Assembly (NCBI RefSeq): GCF_014635905.1
Contig: NZ_BMDS01000004.1
Span: forward strand, 177,388 to 241,387
DNA: 64,000 nucleotides
Direction: 5' to 3'
Origin: Limosilactobacillus caviae
Lineage (GTDB): Bacteria > Bacillota > Bacilli > Lactobacillales > Lactobacillaceae
Both the position numbers and the translations under genes were made by a program. The notes beneath the pieces are model-generated. The model searched no databases and was not told the DNA's origin. It worked only from the letters and a program-made list of their open reading frames with translations. Within the stretch, counting starts at the first letter, position 1. Every line of letters starts with the position of its first letter. Of the stretch, positions 33,277 to 44,449 are shown piece by piece.

Positions 33277-35982
33277 ATTTTTAAACCTAGTCATTTAAAA
33301 TCAAAAGTTTTATCAACTCTTACTGTTTGTGGGGGAGCATTATTCTTATTAAGTGGGAATGCTGCAGCTGATCAAACCACTGATGCACAACAATCCACTA
33401 CCCCTCAACAAGCAACAAATGAACAACAAACTAATGCTAAAGTTGATGTTCAAGCACAAAATACATATAACGGTGTAGCTGTCAATCCTCAAGCAGCTAC
33501 AGTTCAAGAGACAGAAAAGTATAATGTTGTTCCTGCACAGACAAATCAGCAAGAACAACAAGCGGTAAAAAATCCTAATAATTATGGTTATTTAGATTCT
33601 GTTAGTTTATCCAATAACCAACTTCAGGTCAGTGGATGGCAAGCAACTAACCAAGCTGAGGATAAGCCATATCATTACGTAATTGCCTATGATAATACTG
33701 CAAAGGCTGAATTAGGTCGCCAACAAGTTGAAAATGTAAGTCGCCCGGATGTTGCCAAAGTACATCCTGATGCTACTAATGCTGCTACTTCTGGCTTTAA
33801 TTCAACAATTAAATTAAATACTGCTAACGAGGATTACACTAACCACTCAATTAGTGTAATTAGTCGTTACAGTGATGCTCAAAACGGTGAGGGTAACCGT
33901 GTGGATTACTGGTATCCTGCATTCACTTTTGACCAAGGAAACCATGCATATTTAGATGATATGCATACCGAAAACAACCAATTACATGTTACTGGTTGGA
34001 ATGCAACTAACCAAGCAAATAATAAAAATTACCACTATGTAATTCTTTATAACAAGACAAAGGGCCATGAACTTAGCCGTCAATTGGTTGATGAAAAGAA
34101 TAGTCAACGTCCTGATGTTCAAAAGGTTTATCAAAATGTAAATAATGCCGCTAAGTCTGGCTTTAATGTAACATTTGATTTATCAAAGTTATCATTTGAC
34201 GCTAGTGATCAATTACAAGTAATTAGCCGTTACAGTGATGCTCAAAACGGAGAAGGTAACCGTGTAGATTACTGGTTTGCACCAACAAGCCGTGAAAACC
34301 AAGGTAATCTTGATAGTGCTAACTTTAGTAATGGGCAATTAGTTGTTAATGGATGGCATGCAAACGATGCATCAACCATCGCACCTAACCACTTCTTGAT
34401 CCTTTTTGATCGGACTGCTAACAAACAAGCTGCTTCTCTTTCAGCGGGTCAAGTTAACCGTCCAGATGTTGCCAAGGCATTTGGTGCTATTCAAACTGCA
34501 GGTAAGTCAGGATTTACTGGCACATTTAATGCTAATGTCATTATTCCTGGTCACGAATATGCGTTAGTTAGTCGCTATTCTACTTCTGCTAATGGTAACG
34601 GGGATCAAGGTCACTATGTAGACTATTGGTTTAATGGCCTTAAGTTCAATCAAGCACGCTACAGTGTAGATTCATTTACTCAAAATGATAAAGGATTCCA
34701 TGTAACAGGATGGATGGCGAGTGACTTTGCGGTTAATCGTCCAAACGCTTATGTTATTTTACTTAACAATGGTAAAGAAGTTACTCGTAGCAAGGTTACT
34801 TTAACTGACCGTTCAGATGTAGCTGCTGTTTACCCAAGACTTTATAACAGTCGTAACAGTGGATTTAGTACTGATTTAATAGTAAATCCAGCAAGTTTAA
34901 CTGGCGAACTTTCAATGATTCTTCGTTTTACTGGTTCAAATGATGGTAACAGTAATTACACCGATCAAAATACTAATAAGTACGCTACAAATGCGGGTAG
35001 TTTTGATACGGTAAATGTTTCTGGTAACCAAATTAAGGTTGCTGGTTGGCACGCAAGTACACAAACTGCCGGAAAGGACTACCAATTTATTATCGTATTG
35101 GATCAGAATGGTCATGAATTAACTCGTCAAGCGGTAAACACAAAGAACATCACTCGTAATGATGTTCAAAAGGTATATCCATGGTTAGCTAATAGTGCTA
35201 AGTCTGGTTTTGATACTTCTGTAAGCATTAACGATCAAATTAATCATAAAGCTGTTCGCTTGATTCATCGTTACTCTAACCAAGCTAATGGTGAAGGCAG
35301 TTATGTAGATTATTACTCAAATCCAGTTTCTATTAATTCAGAATTCCAAAATGAAAATGGTACTACTTTATACTACGATCCTCGGACTGGTGCTAAAAAG
35401 ACTGGTTGGGCTAACATCAATAATAATAATTACTACTTTGATCCATCTACAGGTGCTATGTTTACTGGTACCCATACCGTTGATGGCAAATCCTATGACT
35501 TCGGTAGTAATGGTGTAGCAGTTGAAAATGATAAGTGGGGATGGCCGTTCCCTAACGTTGGTGAAGGTCACTTTGGCGGTGCGCAGTTATTTGGTGTAAA
35601 TCCTGGTGGACAATTCCGTCGAAATGGCTTCCACGATGGTCTTGACTTTGGCTCAATCGATCATCCAGGCTCAGAGGTTCATGCAATTCACGGTGGTAAG
35701 GTTACCCAAATTGGTTATACTGCTGGTTTAGATTGGTATGTATTAGTTGACACTGGTGAATACCTTACTGTTTATCAAGAAGCATTCTCAAACAAGAACA
35801 ATATTCAAGTTCAAGTTGGTCAACAAATTAACACTGGTGATGTAATTGGTCGTCGTGATACGTCACACGTTCATATCGGTGTTACCCGTCAACATAACTT
35901 TAATATTGCTTTAGCTAACTCATTTAACAATAATGGTACTTGGTTAAATCCATTAGACTTAATTCGGAATGGTTCTAAGTAA
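33277..35982 (+). CDS. secreted M23 (LytM-type) peptidase with five RDV repeats
   Basis: About 901 residues. GGAGG at 33264-33268 overlaps an in-frame ATG (33262), so it cannot serve it; its ideal target is ATT 33277, giving a start FKPSHLKSKVLSTLTVC and signal peptide ending NAAA. ATG 33262 remains possible. Domains: signal (1-35), low-complexity Gln/Ala/Thr linker, five RDV repeats (about 102-688), two glucan-binding/choline-binding-like YYxD..G repeats (690-748), and an M23 domain (753-895) with zinc ligands in HDGLDFG and HVHIG. Expected to cut peptidoglycan cross-bridges or stem peptides. No LPxTG anchor. The gene at 36049 follows with no room for its own promoter. Confidence 0.88.
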   Translation: MFKPSHLKSKVLSTLTVCGGALFLLSGNAAADQTTDAQQSTTPQQATNEQQTNAKVDVQAQNTYNGVAVNPQAATVQETEKYNVVPAQTNQQEQQAVKNPNNYGYLDSVSLSNNQLQVSGWQATNQAEDKPYHYVIAYDNTAKAELGRQQVENVSRPDVAKVHPDATNAATSGFNSTIKLNTANEDYTNHSISVISRYSDAQNGEGNRVDYWYPAFTFDQGNHAYLDDMHTENNQLHVTGWNATNQANNKNYHYVILYNKTKGHELSRQLVDEKNSQRPDVQKVYQNVNNAAKSGFNVTFDLSKLSFDASDQLQVISRYSDAQNGEGNRVDYWFAPTSRENQGNLDSANFSNGQLVVNGWHANDASTIAPNHFLILFDRTANKQAASLSAGQVNRPDVAKAFGAIQTAGKSGFTGTFNANVIIPGHEYALVSRYSTSANGNGDQGHYVDYWFNGLKFNQARYSVDSFTQNDKGFHVTGWMASDFAVNRPNAYVILLNNGKEVTRSKVTLTDRSDVAAVYPRLYNSRNSGFSTDLIVNPASLTGELSMILRFTGSNDGNSNYTDQNTNKYATNAGSFDTVNVSGNQIKVAGWHASTQTAGKDYQFIIVLDQNGHELTRQAVNTKNITRNDVQKVYPWLANSAKSGFDTSVSINDQINHKAVRLIHRYSNQANGEGSYVDYYSNPVSINSEFQNENGTTLYYDPRTGAKKTGWANINNNNYYFDPSTGAMFTGTHTVDGKSYDFGSNGVAVENDKWGWPFPNVGEGHFGGAQLFGVNPGGQFRRNGFHDGLDFGSIDHPGSEVHAIHGGKVTQIGYTAGLDWYVLVDTGEYLTVYQEAFSNKNNIQVQVGQQINTGDVIGRRDTSHVHIGVTRQHNFNIALANSFNNNGTWLNPLDLIRNGSK
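33580..35340 (+). repeat. RDV block, five ordered repeats (M23 protein)
   Basis: Five repeats of about 110-120 residues, each following W-x-A near the start, then R(P/N)DV, about 12 residues, SGF, about 20-28 residues and R(Y/F)S/T. The five repeats belong to distinct types in the order GWQATNQ, GWNATNQ, GWHANDAS, GWMASD, GWHAST. Confidence 0.85.
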
Positions 35983-35987
35983 TAAAG

Positions 35988-36025
35988 AAAAGCTACTTAT
36001 TGTTAATAAATAAGTAGCTTTTTTA
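35988..36025 (+). terminator. terminator after the M23 gene
   Basis: AAAGCTACTTATT / AATAAGTAGCTTT stem ending in TTTTTT. Only 24 bases separate it from the next start codon, so the following gene depends on read-through. Confidence 0.85.
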
Positions 36026-36048
36026 TAGGGGAATTTTGGGAGATAACA

Positions 36049-38604
36049 ATGGAAATTAAAAAACACTATAAATTATACAAAGATGGCAAACAATGGTGCT
36101 GCATGGCATTAGCTGCCGCTGCCGTATCGGCTGGTTTAATGCTTGGTAACACTAGCGTAAAAGCTGCTACCACAACGACTGCTGATCCACAAACAGAACA
36201 AGTGGTAACGCCAGCTGCTGATAGCACAAGTCAGACCACAGACTTAGCTGCTCAAGAAAAGGTAGCCCAAGTAAAGGATAATGGTAATTATGGCTGGCTT
36301 GATTCAGCTAACGTGGTTAATAACGGTAACTTACAAGTTAGTGGCTGGCAGGCTACCAACCAAGCGGCTGGTAAAGATAACCGGTATGTAATTGCTTATG
36401 ATAGTACTACCAATACAGAATTAGGGCGGACCAAGGTAAATAGAAATCTTGCCCGTCCCGATGTTGCGAAGGCTTATCCTAATGTAGTCAATGCTAAGGA
36501 TGCTGGCTATCAAGCAACGATGAATAACCTTGATTGGAGCAAGGTTAAGAATGTTGATGACCATCTTCAAATCGTTAGCCGTTACAGTAATGCTGCTAAC
36601 GGTGAGGGAGACCACGTTGATTCATGGTCGCAACCAATCAATTTAGATAAGAGCAACAATGCCTATCTTGATAATTTCAGTATTGTTAATAACCAATTAC
36701 AAGTAACCGGATGGAATGCCACTAATAAAGCATTGGGCAAGAATAACCATTACATTATCTTATTTGACCGGACTGCCGGTCATGAATTAGCACGGCAAAA
36801 GGCAACAGCTGTTGCCCGTCCGGATGTTGCCAAGGTTTACCCGCAGGTCATCAATGCACAAAACGCTGGTTTTAATGTTAGCTTCTCATTGGCTAATGTG
36901 GACTTAAATCATGAATTACAAGTTATTAGTCGTTACAGTGATGTCCAAAATGGTGAAGGCAATAATGTTAATTATTGGTATGCTCCAAAGAAATTTACCC
37001 CAAACAATACCAGCAATCAAGGCAACCTTGATAACTTTAACCTTAGCAATGGTGAATTAACAGTTGCCGGTTGGCACGCTACTGATTATTCTCAAGTAGA
37101 AAGTAACCACTACCTAATTCTTTTTGATAAAAGTAACAATACTCAAGTTGCTTCAATCAAGGTTACTAATGTTGCGCGTCCAGATGTAGCGAAGGCTTAT
37201 CCCGCCGTTCAAAGTGCTGGTCAATCTGGGTTTAATGCTAGTTTTGGTAAAGTTAGCCTGACTCCAGGTCACGCTTACCAAATCGTTAGCCGTTATTCAA
37301 CTTTAGCTGAAGGCAACGGTGATAATGGACAAAGCAAGTTCACTGATTTCTGGTCAGCACCAGTAACATTAAACCAGCAGGCTTACAACATTGATAATTT
37401 CAGTGCGACTAAAGATGGATTTAATGTAACCGGTTGGGTAGCTAGTGACCAGGCCATTAATAAGCAAAATCCATACTTGATTTTATTAAATAATGGCAAA
37501 GAAATAGCGCGGACTAAGTTAAACTTAACTGCTCGTCCAGATGTTGCCAAAGTCTACCCAAGTTTGTACAACTCGCAAAAGAGTGGCTTTAATGTTAATT
37601 TAAAGGTTGACCCGGCAACGGCAAATGGTACCTTAAAGATCTTGCTTCGTTTTGCTGGATCAACAGATGGTAATAGTAATTACAGTGATCAAGCTAGTCA
37701 AGATTATCCAACAAATATCGGGAATTTTGATAATGTTCAAGTGACCGCTAGTAATATTACAGTGAGTGGTTGGCGAGCAAGTAACTTAACAACGAGCAAG
37801 CCATATGAATATTTGATTGTTCTTGATAATGGCGGTAAGGAACTTTACCGTCAGCAAATTACTGATAAAAATATTACTCGTAACGATGTTCAAAGTGTTT
37901 ATTCATATGTTTTAGGAACTAATAAGTCTGGTTTTCAGGTTACGTTACCAACTCAGGCAAGTATGATGCATAAAGTGGTTAAATTAATTAACCGTTTAAC
38001 AGATGACCCAAATGGAAACGGAAATTATATTGATGTTTACTCTGGTCCAGTGTCAGTATTTTCTGGTGCCCAAACGGAAGGAAAGAAGACAACTACTTAT
38101 AATGCTGACGGTCAAATCATTGCAGTATATAATGATGCTGAGGTAATCAGTCAATTGCCAGAATTACCAACAGGGTGTGAGATTACAGCAGTTACGATGA
38201 TGTTGCGCTATGCAGGATATAATGTAAATAAGGTTCAATTAGCAAACGAAATGCCTCGTAGTAATAATGGTGATTATGGATTTGTTGGAAATCCGTTTAG
38301 TCCAAGTGGTTGGTGGATTTTTCCTACTGGTATTGCGCCAGTTGTTAACAAGTATGTTGGTCACAGTGATATCATGACTGGGGCTTCAATGGAACGAATT
38401 AAGGATAAGTTAAATCAAGGACACTTAGTTGTTGCGTGGGTTGCTAATGTTAATGGTTTTGTCAATCATGCGTTAGCGTTAACAGGCTATGATGCAAGCC
38501 GATTGTTCTACAATAATCCATGGACTGGAAGAAAAGAAAGCATGACTTATGGTGAATTCTATCAGCATTGGAACGCGGATAGACAACGAGCAATTAGTTA
38601 TTAA
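36049..38604 (+). CDS. secreted C39-type cysteine peptidase with KxYKxGKxW signal and five RDV repeats
   Basis: 851 residues after GGGAGA. Signal KHYKLYKDGKQW is the KxYKxGKxW type, with cleavage near VKA-A (residue ~43). Five RDV repeats fill about residues 79-672 in the same order as in the M23 protein. The C-terminal domain (698-851) is a Peptidase_C39_2/papain-like fold: LPELPTGCEIT (catalytic Cys ~710), FVNHALALTGYD (His ~807) and FYNNPWTG (Asn). The substrate may be peptidoglycan peptides or surface proteins; this is unknown. No wall anchor motif. Followed by a lipoprotein gene after 85 bases. Confidence 0.88.
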   Translation: MEIKKHYKLYKDGKQWCCMALAAAAVSAGLMLGNTSVKAATTTTADPQTEQVVTPAADSTSQTTDLAAQEKVAQVKDNGNYGWLDSANVVNNGNLQVSGWQATNQAAGKDNRYVIAYDSTTNTELGRTKVNRNLARPDVAKAYPNVVNAKDAGYQATMNNLDWSKVKNVDDHLQIVSRYSNAANGEGDHVDSWSQPINLDKSNNAYLDNFSIVNNQLQVTGWNATNKALGKNNHYIILFDRTAGHELARQKATAVARPDVAKVYPQVINAQNAGFNVSFSLANVDLNHELQVISRYSDVQNGEGNNVNYWYAPKKFTPNNTSNQGNLDNFNLSNGELTVAGWHATDYSQVESNHYLILFDKSNNTQVASIKVTNVARPDVAKAYPAVQSAGQSGFNASFGKVSLTPGHAYQIVSRYSTLAEGNGDNGQSKFTDFWSAPVTLNQQAYNIDNFSATKDGFNVTGWVASDQAINKQNPYLILLNNGKEIARTKLNLTARPDVAKVYPSLYNSQKSGFNVNLKVDPATANGTLKILLRFAGSTDGNSNYSDQASQDYPTNIGNFDNVQVTASNITVSGWRASNLTTSKPYEYLIVLDNGGKELYRQQITDKNITRNDVQSVYSYVLGTNKSGFQVTLPTQASMMHKVVKLINRLTDDPNGNGNYIDVYSGPVSVFSGAQTEGKKTTTYNADGQIIAVYNDAEVISQLPELPTGCEITAVTMMLRYAGYNVNKVQLANEMPRSNNGDYGFVGNPFSPSGWWIFPTGIAPVVNKYVGHSDIMTGASMERIKDKLNQGHLVVAWVANVNGFVNHALALTGYDASRLFYNNPWTGRKESMTYGEFYQHWNADRQRAISY
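36285..38065 (+). repeat. RDV block, five ordered repeats (C39 protein)
   Basis: Same five types in the same order as at 33580 (GWQATNQ, GWNATNK, GWHATDYS, GWVASD, GWRASN), with RPDV/RNDV and SGF/AGF cores. The match of repeat n to repeat n is closer than between neighbours, so the block was copied whole. Confidence 0.85.
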
Positions 38605-38689
38605 GATTAACTTTAATTGGTAGCACAAATAATCAAGATGGTTTACAATAAAGTGTAAGATATATGATCCTAAACGGAGGAATTATTAA

Positions 38690-39247
38690 ATGAAAATAAA
38701 ACGACTTTTACTAAGCAGCTCTGTTTTATTAATGACAACTTTAGGCTTAGCTGGTTGTGCAAGCAGTACAAACAAATCTGCTTCTAGTGACAGTTCGTCT
38801 AAAGTCAAGACTTCAAAAGTAACTGAGAGTCATAAAAACAGTACAAAAGAAAATAATTCTGCAAACTCTAGCAGTAAAAAGAATTCATCATCATCTAAGG
38901 TTAGTGATAATGATGTAGCCAAGATTGATTCTAACAGCAATTCAAGTACTTCTTCGCAAGGAAGTAGTGCTAAGTCCAATGCTTCATCGCAAACATCTAC
39001 TAAGGCTGCTAACGGAACGGCAACTTCTGCTGGTCAACAGTCTACAAGTGGTACTAAGGCCAACCAAAGCAGTAATATTCAACTTGGTCTAAGTGATGTT
39101 GCAGTTTGGACAGATGAAAATGGTGTAACTCACCATGTTGATAGTGATGGTATGGATCGTCAGACTACAAATGGAAGTAACCAAATTACTTATAACGACT
39201 GGTCAGGTGATTTACCAAGTAACGCAAAAGTTGTTCAAGCACACTAA
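38690..39247 (+). CDS. Ser-rich surface lipoprotein of unknown function
   Basis: 185 residues after CGGAGG. Type II signal peptide KIKRLLLSSSVLLMTTLGLAGC with lipobox LAGC. Residues 25-125 are a Ser/Asn/Lys/Thr-rich disordered stalk (possible glycosylation target), followed by a small C-terminal domain of about 55 residues (LGLSDVAVWTDENGVTHHVDSDGMDRQT). I do not recognise this domain. It sits between two RDV enzyme genes and has its own terminator. Confidence 0.8.
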   Translation: MKIKRLLLSSSVLLMTTLGLAGCASSTNKSASSDSSSKVKTSKVTESHKNSTKENNSANSSSKKNSSSSKVSDNDVAKIDSNSNSSTSSQGSSAKSNASSQTSTKAANGTATSAGQQSTSGTKANQSSNIQLGLSDVAVWTDENGVTHHVDSDGMDRQTTNGSNQITYNDWSGDLPSNAKVVQAH

Positions 39248-39256
39248 TTTAATATG

Positions 39257-39295
39257 AAAAGAATGTACAAGTATAATTCTGGTACATTCTTTTTT
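39257..39295 (+). terminator. terminator after the lipoprotein gene
   Basis: AAAAGAATGTAC / GTACATTCTTTT stem with a further T run. Confidence 0.85.
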
Positions 39296-39682
39296 ATTAG
39301 ATTTAATTTTTGTTACTTGCGTGCTAAAATAAATTGATTTACTAAGAATATAGGAGAACAATTAAATGGAAACAAAAAGACATTTTAAATTGTATAAAAG
39401 CGGGAAGCAATGGATAACCGCTGCAATTACTACGGTAGCAGTATCTACTGGAATATTAATGGGGGGGTAGCGAACGCTGACACGGCGACCCCTACAGACG
39501 ATCAGTCAATTACAACGACGACAAATTCATCAACAGCTAATGATGAAAAGCCGGAGCAGCCATTAAAGACTACTGATTTGGTAAAACAAGATGGACAGCA
39601 AGAAAACGGTTCAATAGAAAAAGTAGCATCAAAAGCTAATAATACTGATTTACAAACATCTAATTATGATCATAATGATAAT

Positions 39683-41510
39683 GGTAGCTATGGTGCTTTT
39701 GATTCTGTAACAGTTAATGATAACCAGCTTCATGTGGCCGGTTGGCAGGCTACTAACCAAGCTAGTCAGTACGGTAATAAAAATCGTTTCTTAATTGCAA
39801 TTGGACATAATGAACAGGGACAACAAACAGAATTAGGACGAACAAAATTAGATAGTCAGACAATTGTGGCTCGTCCTGACGTAAAGAACGTTCATAACGT
39901 TTACAATGCTGAAAATTCGGGCTTTGATGCTAACATTAAGTTAGATGTAAATAAGCTTCAAACTTACCGTAATGCCATTCAAATTATTAGCCGGTACAGC
40001 GGATCAGCTGATGGAAATAGTCAGTATATTGACTATGTTTCAGCACCGGTTGTTTTAAATCGAGATAATAATGCCTGGCTTGATGAAATGAAGGTAACTA
40101 ATAATCAGCTTCACGTTTCTGGGTGGAATGCTACTAATAAGGCATTAGGTAAACAAAATCACTACCTTATTTTATTTGATCGTACCCTTGGTCATGAGCT
40201 TTCACGAGTAAGAGTTAATGGAGTAGCTCGTCCTGATGTTGAGGAAGCATATCCACAAGTAATTAATGCAGATATTTCAGGATTTGATGCGAACTTCTCA
40301 TTATCAAATATTGACTTAACTCATCAATTACAAATCATTAGTCGTTATAGTGATGTAACCAACGGTGAAGGAAATAATGTTAATTACTGGTTTGCCCCAC
40401 AACAACTAATGCCTGCTAATCCAGCTAATCAAGGAAGTCTTGACCAATTTAATATTAGTAAAGCGGGAGAAGTAACAGTTACCGGTTGGCATGCGACAGA
40501 TGCATCGAGTGTAGAGAATAATCGTTTCCTAATCCTATTTGATCAAACGGCTGGGCATCAAATTGCTTCTCTAAAGATTACTAACGTTGCTCGTCCAGAT
40601 GTTGCTAAAGTATACCCAAATATCAAGAATGCTCAAGATTCGGGATTTAATACAACATTTAAAGTAAATCCTAGTGATATTATTTATGGTCACCAGTATT
40701 CAGTTGTAAGTCGTTATTCCACTGATCCTAATGGTAATGGAAACGATGGTAAGCATATGGATTACTGGTCAGCACCGATCACTCTAAATCACTCAGCAAA
40801 TAATATTGACCAGCTTGGTGTTACTGATAAAGGACTTCAAATTAGTGGATGGATGGCAAGCGATGCATCAGCTAAACAATCCCATGCTTACATTTTAGTA
40901 ATGAATAATGGCAAAGAAATCACTCGCCAAGAAGTTAAGTTGAGTTCACGTCCTGATGTAGCAAAAGCTTACCCATCAATGTACAACAGTGAATTAAGTG
41001 GCTTTAACACAACGATCGCACTTCCTAATGATATTGCTCAACTGAATAACTTACAATTGCTTCTTCGTTTCAGTACCGCAGCTGATGGTAATCCATATCT
41101 TAACCAACCCGTTACGGACCAATGGAGTGGGAAATATAATTTAACTGCTAATGAAGGTAGTTTTGATTATATCAAGGTTAATGGATCAACGGTTGAAGTC
41201 CAAGGTTGGCATGCAAGTAACTTATCAGCCGCAAAGCCATACCAATACTTAATTGTTCTTAAAAATGGTAAAGAAGCCGGTCGTTCACTAATTATGGGCT
41301 CTGAAGGGAAGCTTGGTCGCCCAGATGTTAACCGTGTATATCCTAGTATTTTGAATAGTGGACAATCTGGCTTTGAGGGTTCAGTAGTCTTAGCTAATAA
41401 CCTTAGAAATACTAAAGTACAATTAATTCACCGCTTTACTAATGATCCAGCTGGCAATGGTAATTATGTTGATTTAACTTCACCAGTGTTAACGATTGAT
41501 AGTAACTATC
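39683..41510 (+). repeat. RDV block, five ordered repeats (GH53 protein)
   Basis: Types in the usual order (GWQATNQ, GWNATNK, GWHATDAS, GWMASD, GWHASN), each with RPDV, SGF and R(Y/F)S/T cores. Confidence 0.85.
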
Positions 41511-41943
41511 AGACTGGTATCCTAAATATTAATTCAATACGTGCTAAGCGTGATATGACTGCTCAGCGGATTGCTCAAAAATTAATGGCTCAGCGTCAAG
41601 CAAAAGTTTTATATGATTGGACAAATCAAGATAATAATTATCAGGAATTAGCGATTTATGATATTGCTCAGGAATTAGCACAAGGCGACGTTAATAATGA
41701 TGCTCAAGTTATTGCTAAAAAACTAAAAAATAATGCCTTACTTGATGGTAAAGTAGTATCTACAGCTATTTTTGATCTTCCCAAGACAATGGATTATGAT
41801 CAAATTACTGATAACTTTATCAATAATATTCCTAATAATTCAATTGTAAATAATAGTGTTGTTGGTGTTGGAGTAGCTAATAATAACTTAGCAATTGTTC
41901 TCTTTGCACCCGGTACCAGTACGGCCACAGAACAAGCTACTTC

Positions 41944-44440
41944 TAAGTTAACTGCTCAAATTTCAGATGTATACAAACATGCAGGAGTTACTGTTGATGT
42001 CAAAAACGGGCTCACAAAAGGGGTAAGTGTTGATAGTACAGATTTAGGAACAGCTCTTATACAACCAAGTGTAATGTTATTAAAGGGTGATAAGGGGACT
42101 GTAATTAGTCTTGATACACTTAAGACCATTTTTGCGGCCTTACCAGGAAATACAACCGCCCTAGAAGGAACAAAGAATTATTATAACGGAAATGATGCTT
42201 ACCATTATCAATTCTGGCTTGATGGTCAGAGTGCAGACGATAAGTTAAATAACTTCCTTGCTTTAAATAAGAATGCTAAGTATGGTGACCAACTAAAGGT
42301 AAATTACACGGCAACGCTTGTATATGGTTCTGAGACAGGATCAAATACTGAAAATATTGATGAGACACCAACTAGCAAAAAGTCTGCAGATGAAGTTTCA
42401 TTAGCTTACCAAAATGGAACTGAAACAGGTGCACGTTATGAGACGGTAAAAGTAAATCCAATTCCAAATATGAAACAAGATACAATTCGTGGTGTTGATG
42501 TATCTAGTTATCTTGCATTGGTTAAAAATGGGGTTCAATTCTATGATTTCAATGGTCAGCCAGCGGACTTAATGAAGGTCCTTTCTGATGCTGGAGTTAA
42601 CTACATCCGAATTCGGATGTGGGTTGATCCATATAATGCTGCTGGTGAATCATATGGTGGTGGAATCGATGATGAAGCGACTGTTCTTCAAATTGCTGAA
42701 GACGCTAAAAAGTACGGAATGAAAGTCCTACTAGGATTACATTACTCTGATTTCTGGGCTGATCCTGCAACTCAATTAGTGCCAAAGCAATGGAAAAACT
42801 TAGATGATCAAGATTTAAATGCTGAAGTTTACCTTTATACGAAGAAGCTTGTCAATGACTTTACTAAGGCTGGTGTTAATATCGATATGGCCCAGCTTGG
42901 TAACGAAATTACTAAGGGGATTCTTGGTGTTCATGATGAAAAATTAGGAGCTAATATTTGGCAAACAGAACCACAGGCAAGTCGAATTACTAGCTTATTA
43001 AGTTCAGCTTCCCGTGCTTTTCGTGAGGCTGCTCCAAAGACTCAATTAGCGGTTCATATTGAAACACCTGATATGCATAATTATGATATGATTATGAACT
43101 CGCTAAAGATTCATGGTGTTGACTACGATGTATTAGGTTCTTCTTACTATCCATTCTGGGGATGGGGTGGTAATAATCCTGATAATATTGCCAATGTTGA
43201 AAAGATGGTCAAAGATAAGTATGGTAAGAAGTTTATGATTGCTGAAAGCGGTTGGCCATTTACCCTCCAAAACTCTGATGGAACACCAAATAATGTTAGC
43301 TGGGAGCCAGGTCACTACTCTGTAAGTCCACAAGGCCAAGTTGATGAAATTTCAGCAATGTACAAAGCAGTATTAAGTAACGACAATGGACTCGGTGCCT
43401 TTTACTGGGAACCAGCGTGGATTCCGGTAAAAGCCGGTTGGGATAACTGGGAATACAACAAACTGATGGGAGATGTTCAAGGCACTGGTTGGGCATCAAT
43501 CAATTCTCGTGGTTATTACCCCGACTCTAAGATTATGTACCAAGGTAAGTCTGCTTCAGGTGGTACTTCATGGGACAATAATACGTTGTTTGATGATCAT
43601 GGCTACCCACTTCAGTCACTAATGATGTACAAGGGCTTCCTAAATGGTTACCAATCTCCAGCAAGTGTTACTAGTAGTTTCACCGCTAAAATCAATGCCT
43701 TATATAAGACTGACGGTGTTGAGTTAACTAATCCGCTAAAGATTGGTGATGGTTTAGACATAAATGGTATCTTTAGTAAGGATGGACAGCAACTACTAAA
43801 TGGAATTGAAAATACTACAATCAGTGATGCCTCATTAAAAGCAATCTTTAATGACCTACAAGAAGGAATTAAGAGTCAAACTTATACTGATAAAGCTGGC
43901 AATAAGTATCATTATGAATTCTGGCTTGATGGTAACAACGCTACAGATAAGTTAAATAATTTTCTTACATTAAATAGTAGAGCTAAGTACGGTACTCCAC
44001 TGACTGTAAATTACAGTGCTACATTGGTTCAGGATGAGCAAGTCGAAATGGCAACATCATTTATCAAAGCAACCGTTTCAGAGGTATATGGATTAGATGG
44101 TGTAACTATTGATTCGCCATTAAAGATGGGTGATTCATTACCAAGTACTGATTTAGCAGTCATTCAGAAAGCTGTTGATTCTGCCTTAACTGGTGAAAAA
44201 GGTGCGGTAATTAGCAGTCAATCATTTAAAGACTTAGCAAAGGCTCTCCCGGGAATGTATGGTTCTACAGGTGCCTTATCTGGTAGTAAAGTCTATACGA
44301 TGAAAGACGGCAACCAATATCACTATGAATATTGGCTAAAGACTGATGATTTACAAGGTGCAAATAAAGATGCTAAATACGGTGATCCAATTATTGTAAC
44401 TTACTCAGCATCATTAAAATGGATTGATCCTAAAACTAAG
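41944..44440 (+). repeat. three copies of a ~120-residue domain flanking GH53
   Basis: Copies at about 41944-42335, 43676-44030 and 44045-44440. All share a V(Y/x)..(D/A)GV start, a KG(A/T)VIS-like centre and the end YHYEFWL followed by AKYGxxLxVxYxATL. One copy precedes and two follow the GH53 domain. No named family is recognised. Confidence 0.7.
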
Positions 44441-44449
44441 TAATTGATC

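Larger units (their letters stand above)
39366..44443 (+). pseudogene. secreted GH53 endo-beta-1,4-galactanase with five RDV repeats; frame broken at a G7 tract (phase-variable or inactivated)
   Basis: ATG 39366 (after AGGAGA) begins a KxYKxGKxW signal peptide: HFKLYKSGKQWITAAITTVAVSTG. At 39461-39467 seven G's lead into TAG (codon 35). One more G (or two fewer) restores MGGVANADTATP, a perfect signal cleavage site, and a 1692-residue protein. Domains in the restored frame: RDV repeats (~107-715), a linker, a ~130-residue repeat (860-990), GH53 (1040-1425) with RGVDVSSYL, the acid/base Glu in QLGNEITKG and the nucleophile Glu in AESGWP, then two more copies of the ~120-residue repeat. GH53 enzymes cut beta-1,4-galactan. 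No LPxTG anchor. Whether the tract varies, or is a sequencing error, cannot be seen here. Confidence 0.85.
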
